Shown here piece after piece: positions 44,601-54,400 of a stretch of DNA of 64,000 nucleotides. The stretch covers positions 208,100 to 272,099 of the forward strand of contig CAVPWR010000002.1 in NCBI GenBank assembly GCA_963709555.1, written 5' to 3'. Each line of letters begins with the position of its first letter. The first letter of the stretch is position 1. The translations under genes and the position numbers were made by a program. This DNA comes from Sulfurisoma sp963709555. Its GTDB lineage: Bacteria; Pseudomonadota; Gammaproteobacteria; Burkholderiales; Rhodocyclaceae. The notes beneath the pieces were generated by a model, which saw nothing but the letters and a program-made list of their open reading frames with translations, was not told where the DNA came from and ran no database searches.

Positions 44601-45243
44601 TTAGACTCCGTCTGCAACGAAGGGATTGCTCCGGCGTTCCTCGCCGAAGGTGGACATCGGGCCGTGGCCGGGGATGAACTCGACGTCGTCGCCGAGCGGC
44701 CACAGCTTGGTGCGGATGCTGCGGATCAGGGTGTCGTAGTCGCCGCGCGGGAAATCGGTGCGGCCGATCGAGCCGGCGAAGAGCACGTCGCCGACGATGG
44801 CGAGCTTCGACGGCGCGTGGAAGAAGCAGATGTGGCCCGGCGTGTGGCCCGGCGTGAACAGCACGTCCAGTGTCTGGCTTTCCGACCGTCACCGTGGCGC
44901 CGTCGTCGAGCCAGCGATCGGGCGTGAACACCTCGCAGGCACCGGGAAAGCCGAACATGCGTGCCTGCTGCGGCAGTTGCGCGATCCAGAAATCGTCCTC
45001 GCGCTGCGGCCCCTCGATCGGTACGCCGAGTCGCCGCGCCATCTCGGCGGTGCCGCCGGCATGGTCGATGTGGCCGTGGGTGAGCAGGATCTTCTCGACG
45101 GTCACGCCGGCGCGAGCCGCTGCGGCGAGGATGTCGTCGATGTCGCCGCCGGGGTCGACCACGGCGGCCTGCTTCGTGTCCTCGCACCAGAGCAGCGTGC
45201 AGTTCTGGGCGAAGGCGGTGACGGGGATGATGCGGTAGTCCAT
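44601..45243 (-). CDS. Metallo-beta-lactamase-fold hydrolase (glyoxalase II-like), frame interrupted
   Basis: A 213-residue MBL-fold protein. The metal motif THGHIDHAGG (HxHxDH, near residue 57), FTPGHTPGHICFF, the bridging aspartate in VGDVLFAGSIGRTDFP and the final histidine in IPGHGPMST are all present, fitting the YcbL/GloB-like group that hydrolyses thioesters. One extra A in AAA near 44879 breaks the frame between TVTVG and SQTLDVLFTPGH. It ends 3 bases before the start of the 42736–44597 gene, so the two are probably co-transcribed. Confidence 0.85.
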
Positions 45244-45327
45244 GGCGATCGGTCCAATGCGGAAGCGGAAGTCTAACCGAGCCGCCTTGGCGTTACCATT
45301 CACTCCCCCCACCGGAATGAACGACCC

Positions 45328-45895
45328 ATGAAGATCACCCTCGTCCGCCACGGCGAATCCGCAGCCAACGTCGCCGGCATCATCAACGACGACCCCGCGC
45401 GCGCCGTCGCCCTCACCGCCGCCGGCCGCGGCCAGGCGCTGGCGCTCGGCGACCAGCCTGCGCGGCGCGCCCTTCGTCCAGGCCTATGCCTCGCAGTTCG
45501 CCCGCGCCCATCAGACCGCCGTGATGCTGATCGGCGACCGCTGCCTCTACCTCGAGATCGACGCCCGGCTCAACGAGCGCAAGTCCGGCATGGACGGCCG
45601 GCCGGTCGAGGACTTCAATGCCCTGGTCCGCCCCGATCCGGTCGGCATCAAGCCGCCGGATGGCGAATCCTTCCTCGAGCAGATGGAGCGCGTGCGGGCC
45701 TGCCTCGACGAGATGGCGGCGCTGCATGGCGATGCCGAGGTGCTGGCGATTTCCCACGAGAACCCCATCCTCGCCGCCTGCGCGCTCGCCGGCATGCCGG
45801 CCGGGGAGGCGACACGCGCGAGCATTCCGAACTGCGGCTGCGTCGTGATCGAATGGACCGGCGGCGGCGGGTCTGTCGTCGAGTTTCCCCGCTAG
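45328..45895 (+). CDS. Histidine phosphatase family protein, frame interrupted
   Basis: A 188-residue phosphoglycerate-mutase-like enzyme. The catalytic LVRHGESAANVAG is at residues 5–17; the second histidine is in AISHENPILA near residue 143; the intervening acidic residue is in RLNERKSGMDGR. The substrate is unknown. One extra C near 45463 breaks the frame between GDQ and LRGAPFVQAYASQFARAHQT. The start is 84 bases from the divergent MBL-fold gene. Confidence 0.85.
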
Positions 45896-45956
45896 CACCG
45901 CCACCGCCGGGAGCGGCGGCTAGACCTGAACGCCGCCCATCCCGGCCGGCCGCAGT

Positions 45957-46060
45957 CTATGCGGTTTCGACGATCGCTTCGATCCGTCCTTCCCGGATCG
46001 CATTGACGAAGGCCCGGTAATCCCGCTGATTCTGGTCGGCATACTCGACGGCGAACTCGC
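45957..46060 (-). pseudogene. C-terminal remnant of a DUF2252 gene
   Basis: The last 34 or so codons of a DUF2252 protein, AICEFAVEYADQNQRDYRAF then VNAIREGRIEAIVETA and a stop at 45957–45959. This matches the usual end of that family, as I recall it. Everything N-terminal is missing: at about 46060 the sequence changes to a phosphotransacetylase gene on the opposite strand. Confidence 0.6.
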
Positions 46061-46482
46061 AGATCGCCGTCGTGCATCCCTGCGATGAAACCTCGCTGAC
46101 CGGCGCCATGGATGCGGCACGATTGGGACTGATCGTTCCCCTGCTGGTGGGGCCAAAGGCGAAGATCGAGGCGGTTGCCCGCAAATTCGGCATCGAGCTC
46201 GGCGCCGCGGAGATCGTCGATGTTCCTCATAGCCACGCGGCAGCGGAACGGGCCGTGGCGCTGGTGCGCGAAGGCAGGGCCGAGGCGCTGATGTCCGGCA
46301 ACATGCTGGCCAAGAGCCTGTCCTTCCTTGCCGGTGCCGATGCGGCCGGCATCGTGCTCGGCGCCCGCGTGCCGATCATCCTGACCAGCCGCGCCGATTC
46401 GGTGATGACCCGGCTGGCCTCCTGCGCGGTCGCCGTGGCGGTCGCCGCCGCCCGCCGCGCAGGCGCGGTGCAGGCTGTTTGA
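46060..46482 (+). pseudogene. Internally deleted phosphate acetyl/butyryltransferase remnant
   Basis: A frame of about 140 codons with the start of a PTA-family domain (AVVHPCDETSLTGAMDAA to VREGRAEALM) joined directly to the family's end (GNMLAKSLSFLAGADAAGIV and PIILTSRADSVMTRLASCAV). The central part, about 150 residues with most of the substrate site, is absent, and so is any N-terminal dehydratase domain. The deletion is in frame. It cannot be an active enzyme. GTG 46072 is the first usable start. Confidence 0.75.
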
Positions 46483-46533
46483 ATGGTTTCCGGCCTGCGC
46501 CCGTCCGCAGGGCTGGAGATGTCGTAATCACGA

Positions 46534-46562
46534 TTGACGTTAATCATGCGTCACGTTACTAT
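46534..46562 (+). promoter_or_regulatory. Promoter and likely operator of the toxin–antitoxin pair
   Basis: TTGACG (46534–46539), 17 bases, TACTAT (46557–46562). Within the spacer, TGACG and CGTCA form an inverted repeat, and GATT-N6-AATC another, both plausible antitoxin-binding sites. The expected transcription start coincides with the toxin ATG at 46568. Confidence 0.65.
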
Positions 46563-46567
46563 CCCGC

Positions 46568-46849
46568 ATGGCCATCAAGTCGTTCAAGTGCCCTGACACC
46601 GAGAGCCTGTTCAAGCGCCTGCGCGTGAAGCGCTTCACGAACATCGAGTCGGTTGCGCGGCGCAAGCTGGAACAGCTTGAGTGGGCGGAAGTCCTCGAAG
46701 ACTTGCGGGTGCCGCCCGGCAACCGGCTTGAATCGTTGAAGGGCGACCGCGCCGGTCAGCACAGCATCTGCATCAACGACCAGTTTAGGGTGTGCTTCGT
46801 GTGGACGGCTGAAGGTGCGAAGAATGTGGAGATTGTCGATTACCACTGA
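46568..46849 (+). CDS. higB: Type II toxin, HigB (RelE/ParE superfamily)
   Basis: A 93-residue protein of the HigB/plasmid-maintenance killer family, ribosome-dependent mRNA interferases. The fold's conserved pieces are KLEQLEWAEVLEDLRVPPGN (with the start of the substrate strand) and HSICINDQFRVCFVW then VEIVDYH at the C-terminus. No ribosome-binding site precedes the ATG, and the -10 box ends only 5 bases upstream, so the mRNA may be leaderless. The antitoxin follows 12 bases later, toxin-first order as in higBA. Confidence 0.88.
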   Translation: MAIKSFKCPDTESLFKRLRVKRFTNIESVARRKLEQLEWAEVLEDLRVPPGNRLESLKGDRAGQHSICINDQFRVCFVWTAEGAKNVEIVDYH

Positions 46850-46861
46850 TGGAGCGGAAAA

Positions 46862-47176
46862 ATGAGCAAGGCTAAGAAGCTGGCTCCGGTTTCCCCCGGT
46901 GAGATGCTGCTGGAGGAGTTCCTGAAGCCTATGGGCATCTCGCAGTATCGGCTGGCGAAGGAAATCGGCGTGCCGGCGCAACGCATCGGCGAAATCGTCG
47001 CGGGCCGCCGCGCGATCACGGCCGATACCGATCTTCGGTTGTGCCGCTTCTTCGGGCTTTCCGAAGGTTGGTGGCTGCGCGGGCAGGTGCGTTACGACAC
47101 CGAGTTCGCCAAGGACGCGCTGGCCGAAACGCTGGCGAAGATCAAGCCTTGGGTCGGTGCGGCGGCGCACGCCTGA
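46862..47176 (+). CDS. higA: Type II antitoxin, HigA (XRE family)
   Basis: A 104-residue DNA-binding antitoxin. The N-terminus PVSPGEMLLEEFLKPMGISQ is the standard HigA entry, and the helix-turn-helix is YRLAKEIGVPAQRIGEIVAG then RRAITADTDLRLCRFFGLSE. It neutralises HigB and represses the pair. GGAGCGG precedes the ATG. rapZ starts 11 bases after its stop, so rapZ may be cotranscribed from the higBA promoter. Confidence 0.9.
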   Translation: MSKAKKLAPVSPGEMLLEEFLKPMGISQYRLAKEIGVPAQRIGEIVAGRRAITADTDLRLCRFFGLSEGWWLRGQVRYDTEFAKDALAETLAKIKPWVGAAAHA

Positions 47177-47187
47177 TCGAATATCGT

Positions 47188-48032
47188 ATGCAACTCCTCC
47201 TCATCAGCGGCCTCTCCGGCTCCGGCAAGTCGATCGCCCTCAATGTCCTCGAGGACGCCGGCTATTTCTGCGTCGACAACCTGCCTTCGCCGCTGCTGCC
47301 GCAGCTGGTGGGGCAGCTCCATGCCGAGGGTTCGACGCGGGTGGCGGTGGCGATGGACATGCGCGGCGGGGCGAGCATCGCCGGGCTGCCGGCGCAGTTG
47401 CGCGAGCTGCAACAGCGGCCGGGCATCGAACTGCGCTTCGTCTTTCTCGATGCGCGCGACGAGGTGCTGATCCAGCGCTTTTCCGAGACGCGGCGGCGCC
47501 ACCCGATGGCGGGCGAGGACACGACGTTGGCCGAGGCGATACGCCACGAGCGCGACGCGCTGGAGAACCTGGCCTCGCTCGGCCATCGCATCGACACCAG
47601 CAACATCCGGCCCAACGCGCTGCGGGCGATGATCAAGGATTTCGCCGCACTCGACGAACGCGCGGGGCTGACCCTGCTGTTCGAGTCGTTCGGCTTCAAG
47701 CACGGCATTCCGCTCGACGCCGACCTGGTGTTCGACGTGCGCTGCCTGCCCAATCCGCACTACGACCCGCTGCTGCGGCCGCTGACCGGACGCGACGCCG
47801 AGGTGATCGCCTTCCTCGAGGCGCAGCCCGAGGTGGCGCTCATGCTCGGCGACATCGGCGACTTCATCGAGCGCTGGCTGCCCAACTACATCCGCGACAA
47901 CCGCTCCTATCTCACCGTCGCCGTCGGCTGCACCGGCGGCCAGCACCGCTCGGTGTATTTCGCCGAGCGCCTCGCCGCGCGCTTCACGGCGAGCTGCGGG
48001 TACTGGTGCGCCACCGCACGCTCGCGGGTTGA
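47188..48032 (+). CDS. rapZ: RNase adapter RapZ, frame interrupted near its end
   Basis: A 281-residue nucleotide-binding protein. In enterobacteria RapZ presents the sRNA GlmZ to RNase E and so tunes glucosamine-6-phosphate synthesis. Walker A is ISGLSGSGKSIALNVLEDAG at the N-terminus; CVDNLPSPLL and FDVRCLPNPHYDPLLRPLTG and the C-terminal VGCTGGQHRSVYFAERLA are canonical. One base is missing near 47987, so the last 15 codons continue in another frame (HGELRVLVRHRTLAG). Usual betaproteobacterial partners hprK and ptsN are not upstream; the higBA pair and scar lie there instead. Confidence 0.92.
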
Positions 48033-48412
48033 TCGTGCGCCCCTGGCTCGCGTTGCTGCGCCCCGGCGACTGGCTGGTGATGCTGGCCGGGCTGGCGGCG
48101 GTCGGCGCCTCGGTGCCGCTGCTGTGGCGCGGCGGCTCCGCCGACCTGGCGGTGGTCAAGCGCGACGGCACGGTGGTGGCGGAACTGCCGCTGACCGCGC
48201 CGCGCAAGCTCGACGTCGTCGGCCCGCTCGGCACCACGGTGATCGAGGTGCAGCCGGGCCGCGCCCGCGTCGCCCGCGATCCGAGCCCGCGCCAGTACTG
48301 CGTGCTGCAGGGCTGGCTGACGCGGCCGAATTCCATCGCAATCTGCGCCCCCAACCATGTGAGCCTGCAGCTTTCCGGGCGCGAGGGTGGCTATGACAGC
48401 CTCAACTACTGA
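48029..48412 (+). CDS. NusG domain II-containing membrane protein
   Basis: A 127-residue protein with an N-terminal membrane helix (about residues 14–33) and a C-terminal NusG_II domain containing LAVVKRDGTVVAELPLTAPR and CVLQGWLTRPNSIAICAPNH, a typical cysteine-bearing end of this family. Starts are TTG 48029, overlapping the rapZ stop, or GTG 48035. Members commonly sit next to Gx transporters and flavin-related genes, as here. Exact function unknown. Confidence 0.8.
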   Translation: MIVRPWLALLRPGDWLVMLAGLAAVGASVPLLWRGGSADLAVVKRDGTVVAELPLTAPRKLDVVGPLGTTVIEVQPGRARVARDPSPRQYCVLQGWLTRPNSIAICAPNHVSLQLSGREGGYDSLNY

Positions 48413-49025
48413 GCGGGGAGCGGACGCAGTCCGCGAACAACCGTCCCACCGGGGGATACCGTCTCCGCTGCGGGGAGACATATCATCCCCGCCCGGGCGG
48501 GGGGCGGGGGGTGGGGGCGTAATTGAGCTGGAGGTCACGGCGGCCGACCGCCGCATCGCGCGTTACGCGGCGGCGGCCATCGTGCTGACCATCGCCGAGG
48601 CGGCGATTCCCTCGCCGCTGCCCGGCGTCAAGCCGGGGCTGGCCAACATCGTGACGCTGATCGTGCTCTGGCGCCACGGCTGGCGCGAGGCGGCGTGGGT
48701 GACGCTGCTGCGCGTGCTGGCCGGCAGCCTGCTGGTGGGGCAGTTCCTGGCGCCGGGGTTCTGGCTGTCGCTGACCGGCGCGCTGCTCAGCCTCGCCGTG
48801 CTGGCGGTCGCCAGCCGCCTGCCGCGCGGCCTGTTCGGCCCGGTCAGCCACAGCGTGCTCGCCGCCTTCGCCCACATCGCCGGGCAGTTGCTGCTGGTGC
48901 GGCTATGGCTGGTGCCGCACGACGGCGTGTTCCACCTCGTCCCCGTTTTTGCCGGCGCTGCGCTATTGTTCGGCATCGTCAATGGCCTGATCGCCGCCAA
49001 GCTCATGCAGGAAAGCAAACCATGA
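48387..49025 (+). CDS. Gx transporter family membrane protein
   Basis: A polytopic membrane protein (about five helices) of the Gx/heptaprenyl-diphosphate-synthase component I group. The core begins IELEVTAADRRIARYAAAAI then LTIAEAAIPSPLPGVKPGLA, the family hallmark. The annotated start at 48387 adds about 45 unusual residues (SPLRGDISSPPGRGAGGGG) encoded by a GC-rich intergenic-type repeat; the ancestral start was probably near 48521, where a codon reads GTA instead of a start. The real N-terminus is uncertain. It overlaps ubiX by 4 bases. Confidence 0.75.
   Translation: MAMTASTTERGADAVREQPSHRGIPSPLRGDISSPPGRGAGGGGVIELEVTAADRRIARYAAAAIVLTIAEAAIPSPLPGVKPGLANIVTLIVLWRHGWREAAWVTLLRVLAGSLLVGQFLAPGFWLSLTGALLSLAVLAVASRLPRGLFGPVSHSVLAAFAHIAGQLLLVRLWLVPHDGVFHLVPVFAGAALLFGIVNGLIAAKLMQESKP
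48450..48515. repeat. GC-rich hairpin repeat at the Gx gene start
   Basis: GTCTCC (48459–48464) and GGAGAC (48474–48479) form a hairpin, followed by CCCGCCCGGGCGGGGGG (48488–48504), a second dyad. It resembles common betaproteobacterial intergenic repeats. Confidence 0.55.
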
Positions 49026-49621
49026 AGACCATCGCCGTCGCCTTCACCGGCGCTTCAGGCATGCCCTACGGCGTGCGCCTCGTCGAATGCCTGCTCAGGG
49101 CCGGCGTGAAAGTCTGGCTGATCTATTCGCAGGCGGCGCAGATCGTCGCCAAACAGGAGATGGACCTCGTGCTGCCGACTCAGCCGCGCGAAGCGCAGCG
49201 GCTGTTCGCCGAGATGTTCGGCGCGCAGGACGGGCAGCTGGCCGTTTATGGTCGCGACGACTGGAATGCGCCGCTGGCCTCGGGCTCGAATCCGCCCGAC
49301 GCCTACGTCATCTGCCCCTGCACCATGGGCACGCTGGCCGAGGTGGCGGCGGGCATGGCGCGCGACCTGGTGACGCGCGGCGCCGACGTGGTACTGAAGG
49401 AGGGCCGCAAGCTCATCCTGGTGCCGCGCGAGACGCCGTTCTCGGCCATCCACCTCGAGAACATGCTCAAGCTGACGCGGGCCGGCGCCGTGATCCTGCC
49501 GCCCAACCCCGGCTTCTACCACCATCCGCAGGACGTGCAGGGCGTGGTCAACTTCGTCGTCGCGCGCATCCTCGACCAGCTCGGCGTGCCCCACCAACTC
49601 ATGGCGCGGTGGGGAGAGTGA
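49022..49621 (+). CDS. ubiX: Flavin prenyltransferase UbiX
   Basis: A 199-residue enzyme making prenylated FMN, the cofactor of UbiD decarboxylases in ubiquinone synthesis. The flavin-binding N-terminus is AVAFTGASGMPYGVRLVECL; conserved CPCTMGTLAEVAAGMA (about residues 98–113) and LVPRETPFSAIHLENMLKL (near 138) complete the active site. The ATG overlaps the Gx gene stop; the stop overlaps the next gene's GTG (GTGA). Confidence 0.95.
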   Translation: MKTIAVAFTGASGMPYGVRLVECLLRAGVKVWLIYSQAAQIVAKQEMDLVLPTQPREAQRLFAEMFGAQDGQLAVYGRDDWNAPLASGSNPPDAYVICPCTMGTLAEVAAGMARDLVTRGADVVLKEGRKLILVPRETPFSAIHLENMLKLTRAGAVILPPNPGFYHHPQDVQGVVNFVVARILDQLGVPHQLMARWGE

Positions 49622-50205
49622 GCTCGCTGACGATCCCGCTGTTCCCGCTGCAGACGGTGTTGTTTCCCGGCGGCGCGCTGCCGCTGAAGATCTTCGAGCA
49701 GCGCTACATGGACATGGCCAAGGCCTGCCTCAAGGTCGAGGCGCCCTTCGGCGTCTGCCTGATCGCGCAGGGCGCCGAAGTCGGTGCGCCGGCGGAACCT
49801 CACGCGGTCGGCACCCTGGCACGCATCGCGACGTGGGACATGGAACAGCTCGGCGTGCTGCAGGTGGTGGTGCACGGCGGCGAGCGCTTTCGCCTGCTGC
49901 GCCACTGGGCCGAACCTTCGGGGCTGGTCCATGGCGAGATCGAACTGCTGCCCGACCTGCCGGCGCAACGCGTGCCGCCGGACAGTGCCGGATTGGTGAA
50001 CCTGCTGCGCGCCATCGTCGCCGATCTCGGCGAGGCCGGACCGCCGCCGCCCCATCGCTTCGACGACTCGGCCTGGGTCGGCCGGCGTTTTTGCGAGGTG
50101 CTGCCCATACCCACGTCCGCGCGGCAGATGCTGCTGGAGCTCGACGACCCCGCCGCGCTGCTGGCCATCGTCAAAAAGTATCTGGTGCAGAAGAAGCTCG
50201 CCTGA
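49618..50205 (+). CDS. LON substrate-binding-domain protein
   Basis: A 195-residue protein made only of the N-terminal substrate-binding domain of Lon protease; no ATPase or protease part. The start SSLTIPLFPLQTVLFPGGAL then PLKIFEQRYMDMA is typical of the stand-alone family. Role unknown, perhaps in protein binding. The start is GTG, overlapping the ubiX stop and with GGGGAGA upstream. It ends the operon rapZ–NusG-II–Gx–ubiX–LON. Confidence 0.85.
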   Translation: MSSLTIPLFPLQTVLFPGGALPLKIFEQRYMDMAKACLKVEAPFGVCLIAQGAEVGAPAEPHAVGTLARIATWDMEQLGVLQVVVHGGERFRLLRHWAEPSGLVHGEIELLPDLPAQRVPPDSAGLVNLLRAIVADLGEAGPPPPHRFDDSAWVGRRFCEVLPIPTSARQMLLELDDPAALLAIVKKYLVQKKLA

Positions 50206-50290
50206 GTCTTGTCACCTCTTGTTACCGTATCGCCATCCGCAGCGGCGCGGGCAGGGTCTTTTCCTGCCCCGTCCTGCTGCGCAGGGGATT

Positions 50291-50307
50291 TATCAGCGCC
50301 GACTTTT
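50291..50307 (-). repeat. 24-bp dispersed repeat, copy 12 (half copy, intergenic)
   Basis: Minus-strand AAAAGTCGGCGCTGATA: only the first 14 bases of the repeat are conserved, in the 157-base gap before the efflux adaptor gene. Confidence 0.6.
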
Positions 50308-50362
50308 CGCGTCGGATGCCAGGATGCGGGAAAATGCGGCACATATCGATCAAGGCTCGGAC

Positions 50363-51463
50363 ATGAAATACACACTTACGGCGCTACTCGCCCTGTTGCT
50401 CGCCGCCTGCGGCGAACCGCCCAAGGAAACGCCCAAGACCACCGCCAAGCCGGCGCTGAGCGTGACCACGACCACGCCGCAACTGCTCGACTGGCCGCAG
50501 ACCCTCAAGGCCAGCGGCAACATCGCGGCCTGGCAGGAGGCGGTCATCGGCCCGGAAATCAGCAACTACCGGATCACCGAGGTGCGCGCCAACGTCGGTG
50601 ACGTGGTGAAGAAGGGCCAGGTGCTGGCACGCATCTCCGCCGATACGGTGGAAAGCGAAGTGGCCGAAATCCGCGCCAGCGTCGCCGAAGCCGAGGCCAC
50701 GCTCGCCGAAGCGCGGGCCAATCACGAGCGCGCCAAGCAGCTGACGGCGAAGGGTTTCTACAGCGCGCAGCAGAACACCCAGACCCAGACGGCCGCCGAC
50801 ACCGCGCTGGCCCGCCTCAATGCCGCCAGGGCGCGGCTGCAGTCGGCCGAGCTGAAGCGCTCCAAGGCCACCGTGCTGGCACCCGACGACGGCATCATCT
50901 CGGCGCGCAGCGCGACGGTCGGCACGCTGACCCAGCCGGGGCAGGAGCTGTTCCGCCTGATCCGCGGCGGCCGGCTGGAATGGCGCGCCGAAGTCACCGC
51001 GGCCGAAGTCGGCCGCCTCAAGCCGGGCCAGGCGGCGACGCTGACCAGCCCGAACGGCGAGGCGGTCGAAGGCGTGGTGCGCGTCGTGGCGCCGACCGTC
51101 GACCCGCAGACGCTCAACGCGCTGGTCTATGTCAACCTGCCGGCAGCGGCCACCGGCAAGCTCGGCGCCGGCATGTTCGCGCGCGGCGAATTCCGCCTCG
51201 GCCAGAGCCCGGCGCTGACCCTGCCGCAATCGGCCGTGCTGCTGCGCGAAGGCTTCGCCTATGTGTTCCGCGTCGCTGGCGACAAGGTCACGCAGGTCAA
51301 GATGACCACCGGACGCCGCAATGGAGAACTGATCGAGGTCAGCGGCCTCGACGCCAAGGCCCAGGTCGTGGCCAGCGGCGTCGGCTTCCTCGCCGACGGC
51401 GATACCGTGCGCATCGTTCCCGCCCAGGCCGCCGCGCAGCCAGCGACGGGACGCCGCCACGCC
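50363..51463 (+). CDS. RND efflux periplasmic adaptor lipoprotein (fused in frame to the pump)
   Basis: A membrane-fusion protein of about 367 residues. MKYTLTALLALLLAACGEPP is a lipoprotein signal with lipobox LAAC. A biotinyl-lipoyl-like region (NYRITEVRANVGDVVKKGQ), a long coiled hairpin (AEIRASVAEAEATLAEARAN) and the barrel domain follow. It links the pump to the outer-membrane channel. No stop codon separates it from the pump at 51464; removing one base just upstream would end it with a TGA overlapping the pump ATG (ATGA), the usual arrangement here, so the fusion is probably an indel artefact. Confidence 0.85.
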
Positions 51464-54400
51464 ATGAACGTTTCCTCCTGGTCGATCCGCAACCCGATCC
51501 CGGCGGTGCTGCTGTTCATCATGCTCACCCTGTTCGGGGTGATGGCCTTCAAGGGCATGAAGATCCAGCAGTTCCCGGACATCGACCTGCCGACGGTCAC
51601 CGTCACCGCCAGCCTGCCCGGCGCCGCGCCGGCGCAGATGGAAACCGAGGTGGCGCGCAAGATCGAGAACGCGGTGGCCACGCTGCAGAATCTCAAGCAC
51701 ATCTACACCAAGGTGCAGGACGGCACGGCCACCGTCACGGTCGAATTCCGCCTGGAAAAGCCGACGCAGGAGGCGGTCGACGATGTCCGCGACGCCATTT
51801 CGCGCATCCGTGGCGAGTTGCCGGGCGATCTCAAGGACCCGGTGATCACCAAGGTCAGCCTCTCCGGTTCGCCCATCCTCACCTACACCGTCGCGTCTTC
51901 CCGCATGGACGACGAGGCCCTGTCGTGGTTCGTCGACAACACGGTGACCAAGGCCATGCTCAGCGTGCGTGGCGTCGGTGCCGTCGCCCGCGTCGGCGGC
52001 GTCACCCGCGAGATCCGCGTCGAGCTCGACCCGGCGCGCCTCCTGGCGCTGCGCGCCACGGCGTCCGACGTTTCGCGCCAGTTGCGGCAGATCCAGCAGG
52101 ATGCCTCGGGCGGGCGCGCCGATGTCGGCGGCGCCGAGCAGTCGGTGCGCACCATCGCCACCGTGCAGTCCGCCGAGGAAATCGGCGCCATGGAAATTGC
52201 GCTGGCCGACGGACGCCGGGTGCGGCTGAATGAACTGGCCACCATCAGCGACACGGTGGCCGAGCAGCGCTCGGCGGCGCTGCTCAACGGCAAGCCGGTG
52301 GTCGGCTTCGAGATCGTGCGCAGCCGCGGCGCCGGCGAGGTCGAGGTCGCCGACGGCGTGCGCGCCGCGCTGGCAAAGCTCAAATCCGAACACACCGACA
52401 TCACCATCACCGAGGCCTTCAACTTCGTCGATCCGGTGCTCGAGAACTTCGAGGGCTCGATGGCGCTGCTGATCGAGGGTGCGCTGCTCGCCGTGCTCGT
52501 GGTCTGGCTGTTCCTGCGCGACTGGCGGGCCACCGTGGTTTCGGCCACCGCCCTGCCGCTGTCGGCCATCCCGACCTTCGGCGTGATGTACCTGATGGGC
52601 TTTTCGCTCAACGTGGTGACCCTGCTGTCGATGTCGCTGATCGTCGGCATCCTCGTCGACGACGCCATCGTCGAGATCGAGAACATCATGCGCCACCTGC
52701 GCATGGGCAAGACGCCCTACCAGGCCGCGATGGAGGCGGCCGACGAAATCGGCCTGGCCGTGATCGCCACCACCTTCACGCTGATCGCGGTCTTCCTGCC
52801 CACGGCCTTCATGAGCGGCGTGGCGGGCAAGTTCTTCGTCCAGTTCGGCTGGACCGCGGCCATCGCCGTCTTCTTCTCGCTGGTCGTCGCGCGCATGCTG
52901 ACGCCGATGATGGCCGCCTACATCCTGCGCCCGCCGAGCAAGGACTACCACGAGCCGCGCTGGATGGAGATCTACACCGGCTGGGCGGCGTGGTGCCTCA
53001 AGCATCGCCTGCAGACCACGCTGGGCGCACTCGTTTTCTTCTTCGGCTCCTTCGCGCTGGTGCCGCTGCTGCCCACCGGCTTCATGCCGCCCGACGACCT
53101 GTCGCAGACGCAGGTCTATATCTCGCTGCAACCCGGCAGCACCTTCAAGGAAACCTTTGCCGTCGCCGAGGACGCGCGCCGCATCGTCGAGAAGCATCCG
53201 CATGTGAAGATGGTCTATACCGCCATCGGCGGCGGCGCGGCCGGTTCCGACCCCTTCGCGCCGCGCGGCGCATCGGAGGTACGCAAGGCCACGCTGACCA
53301 TCAACATGACGCCGCGCAAGGAGCGCGGTGGCGTCAAGAAGCAGGCGGTGGAGCGCGAACTGCGCGAGGCGCTGGCGCTGCTGCCCGGCGTGCAGGTCAA
53401 GGTCGGTTTCGGCGGTTCTTCCGAGAAATACGTGCTGGTGCTGGCGAGCGAGAACGGCCCGCTGCTCACCGAACATGCCCGCACCGTCGAGCGCGAACTG
53501 CGCACCATCCCCGGCATCGGTGCGGTCACCACCACGGCCAGCCTGACCCGGCCGGAACTGGTGGTGCGCCCCGACTTCGCCCGCATGGCCGACCTCGGCG
53601 TCACTTCGGCGGCCATCGCCGACGTGCTGCGCATCGCCACGGCCGGCGACTACGACCAGAGCATCGCCAAGCTCAACCTCGCCCAGCGGCAGATCCCCAT
53701 CGTCGTCAAGCTGCCGGCGGCAGCCCGCCAGGATGCGAACCTGCTGGGGCGCCTGACCGTGCCGGGCACGCAGGGGCCGGTGATGATCGCCAACGTCGCC
53801 AGCCTGGCGCTGGCCGGCGGGCCGGCCGAGATCGACCGCTACGACCGCCTGCGCAACATCAACTTCGAGATCGAACTCAACGGCCAGCCGCTCGGCGAAG
53901 TGGAAAATCAGGCGCTGGCCCTGCCCAGCCTCAAGCACCTGCCGCCGGGCATCTTGCAGACCACGGTCGGCGACGCCGAGGCGATGGGTGAGCTGTTCGC
54001 CAGCTTCGGCCTCGCCATGCTCACCGGCGTGCTCTGCATCTATGTCGTGCTGGTGTTGCTGTTCAAGGACTTCGTGCAGCCGGTCACCATCCTCGCCGCG
54101 CTGGTGCTCTCGGTACCCGGCGCCTTCCTCGCGCTGTTCGTGACCCAGTCGGCGCTGTCGATGCCGTCGATGATCGGCCTGATCATGCTGATGGGCATCG
54201 CCACCAAGAACTCCATCCTGCTCATCGACTACGTCGTCCTCGCCCGCCGCGAGCACGGCCTCGACCGCTGGCACGCCCTGCTCGACGCCTGCCGCAAGCG
54301 CGCCCGCCCCATCGTCATGACCACCGTCGCCATGGGCGCCGGCATGCTGCCCATCGCCATCGGGCTGGGCACCGACCCGAGCTTCCGCGCGCCGATGGCC

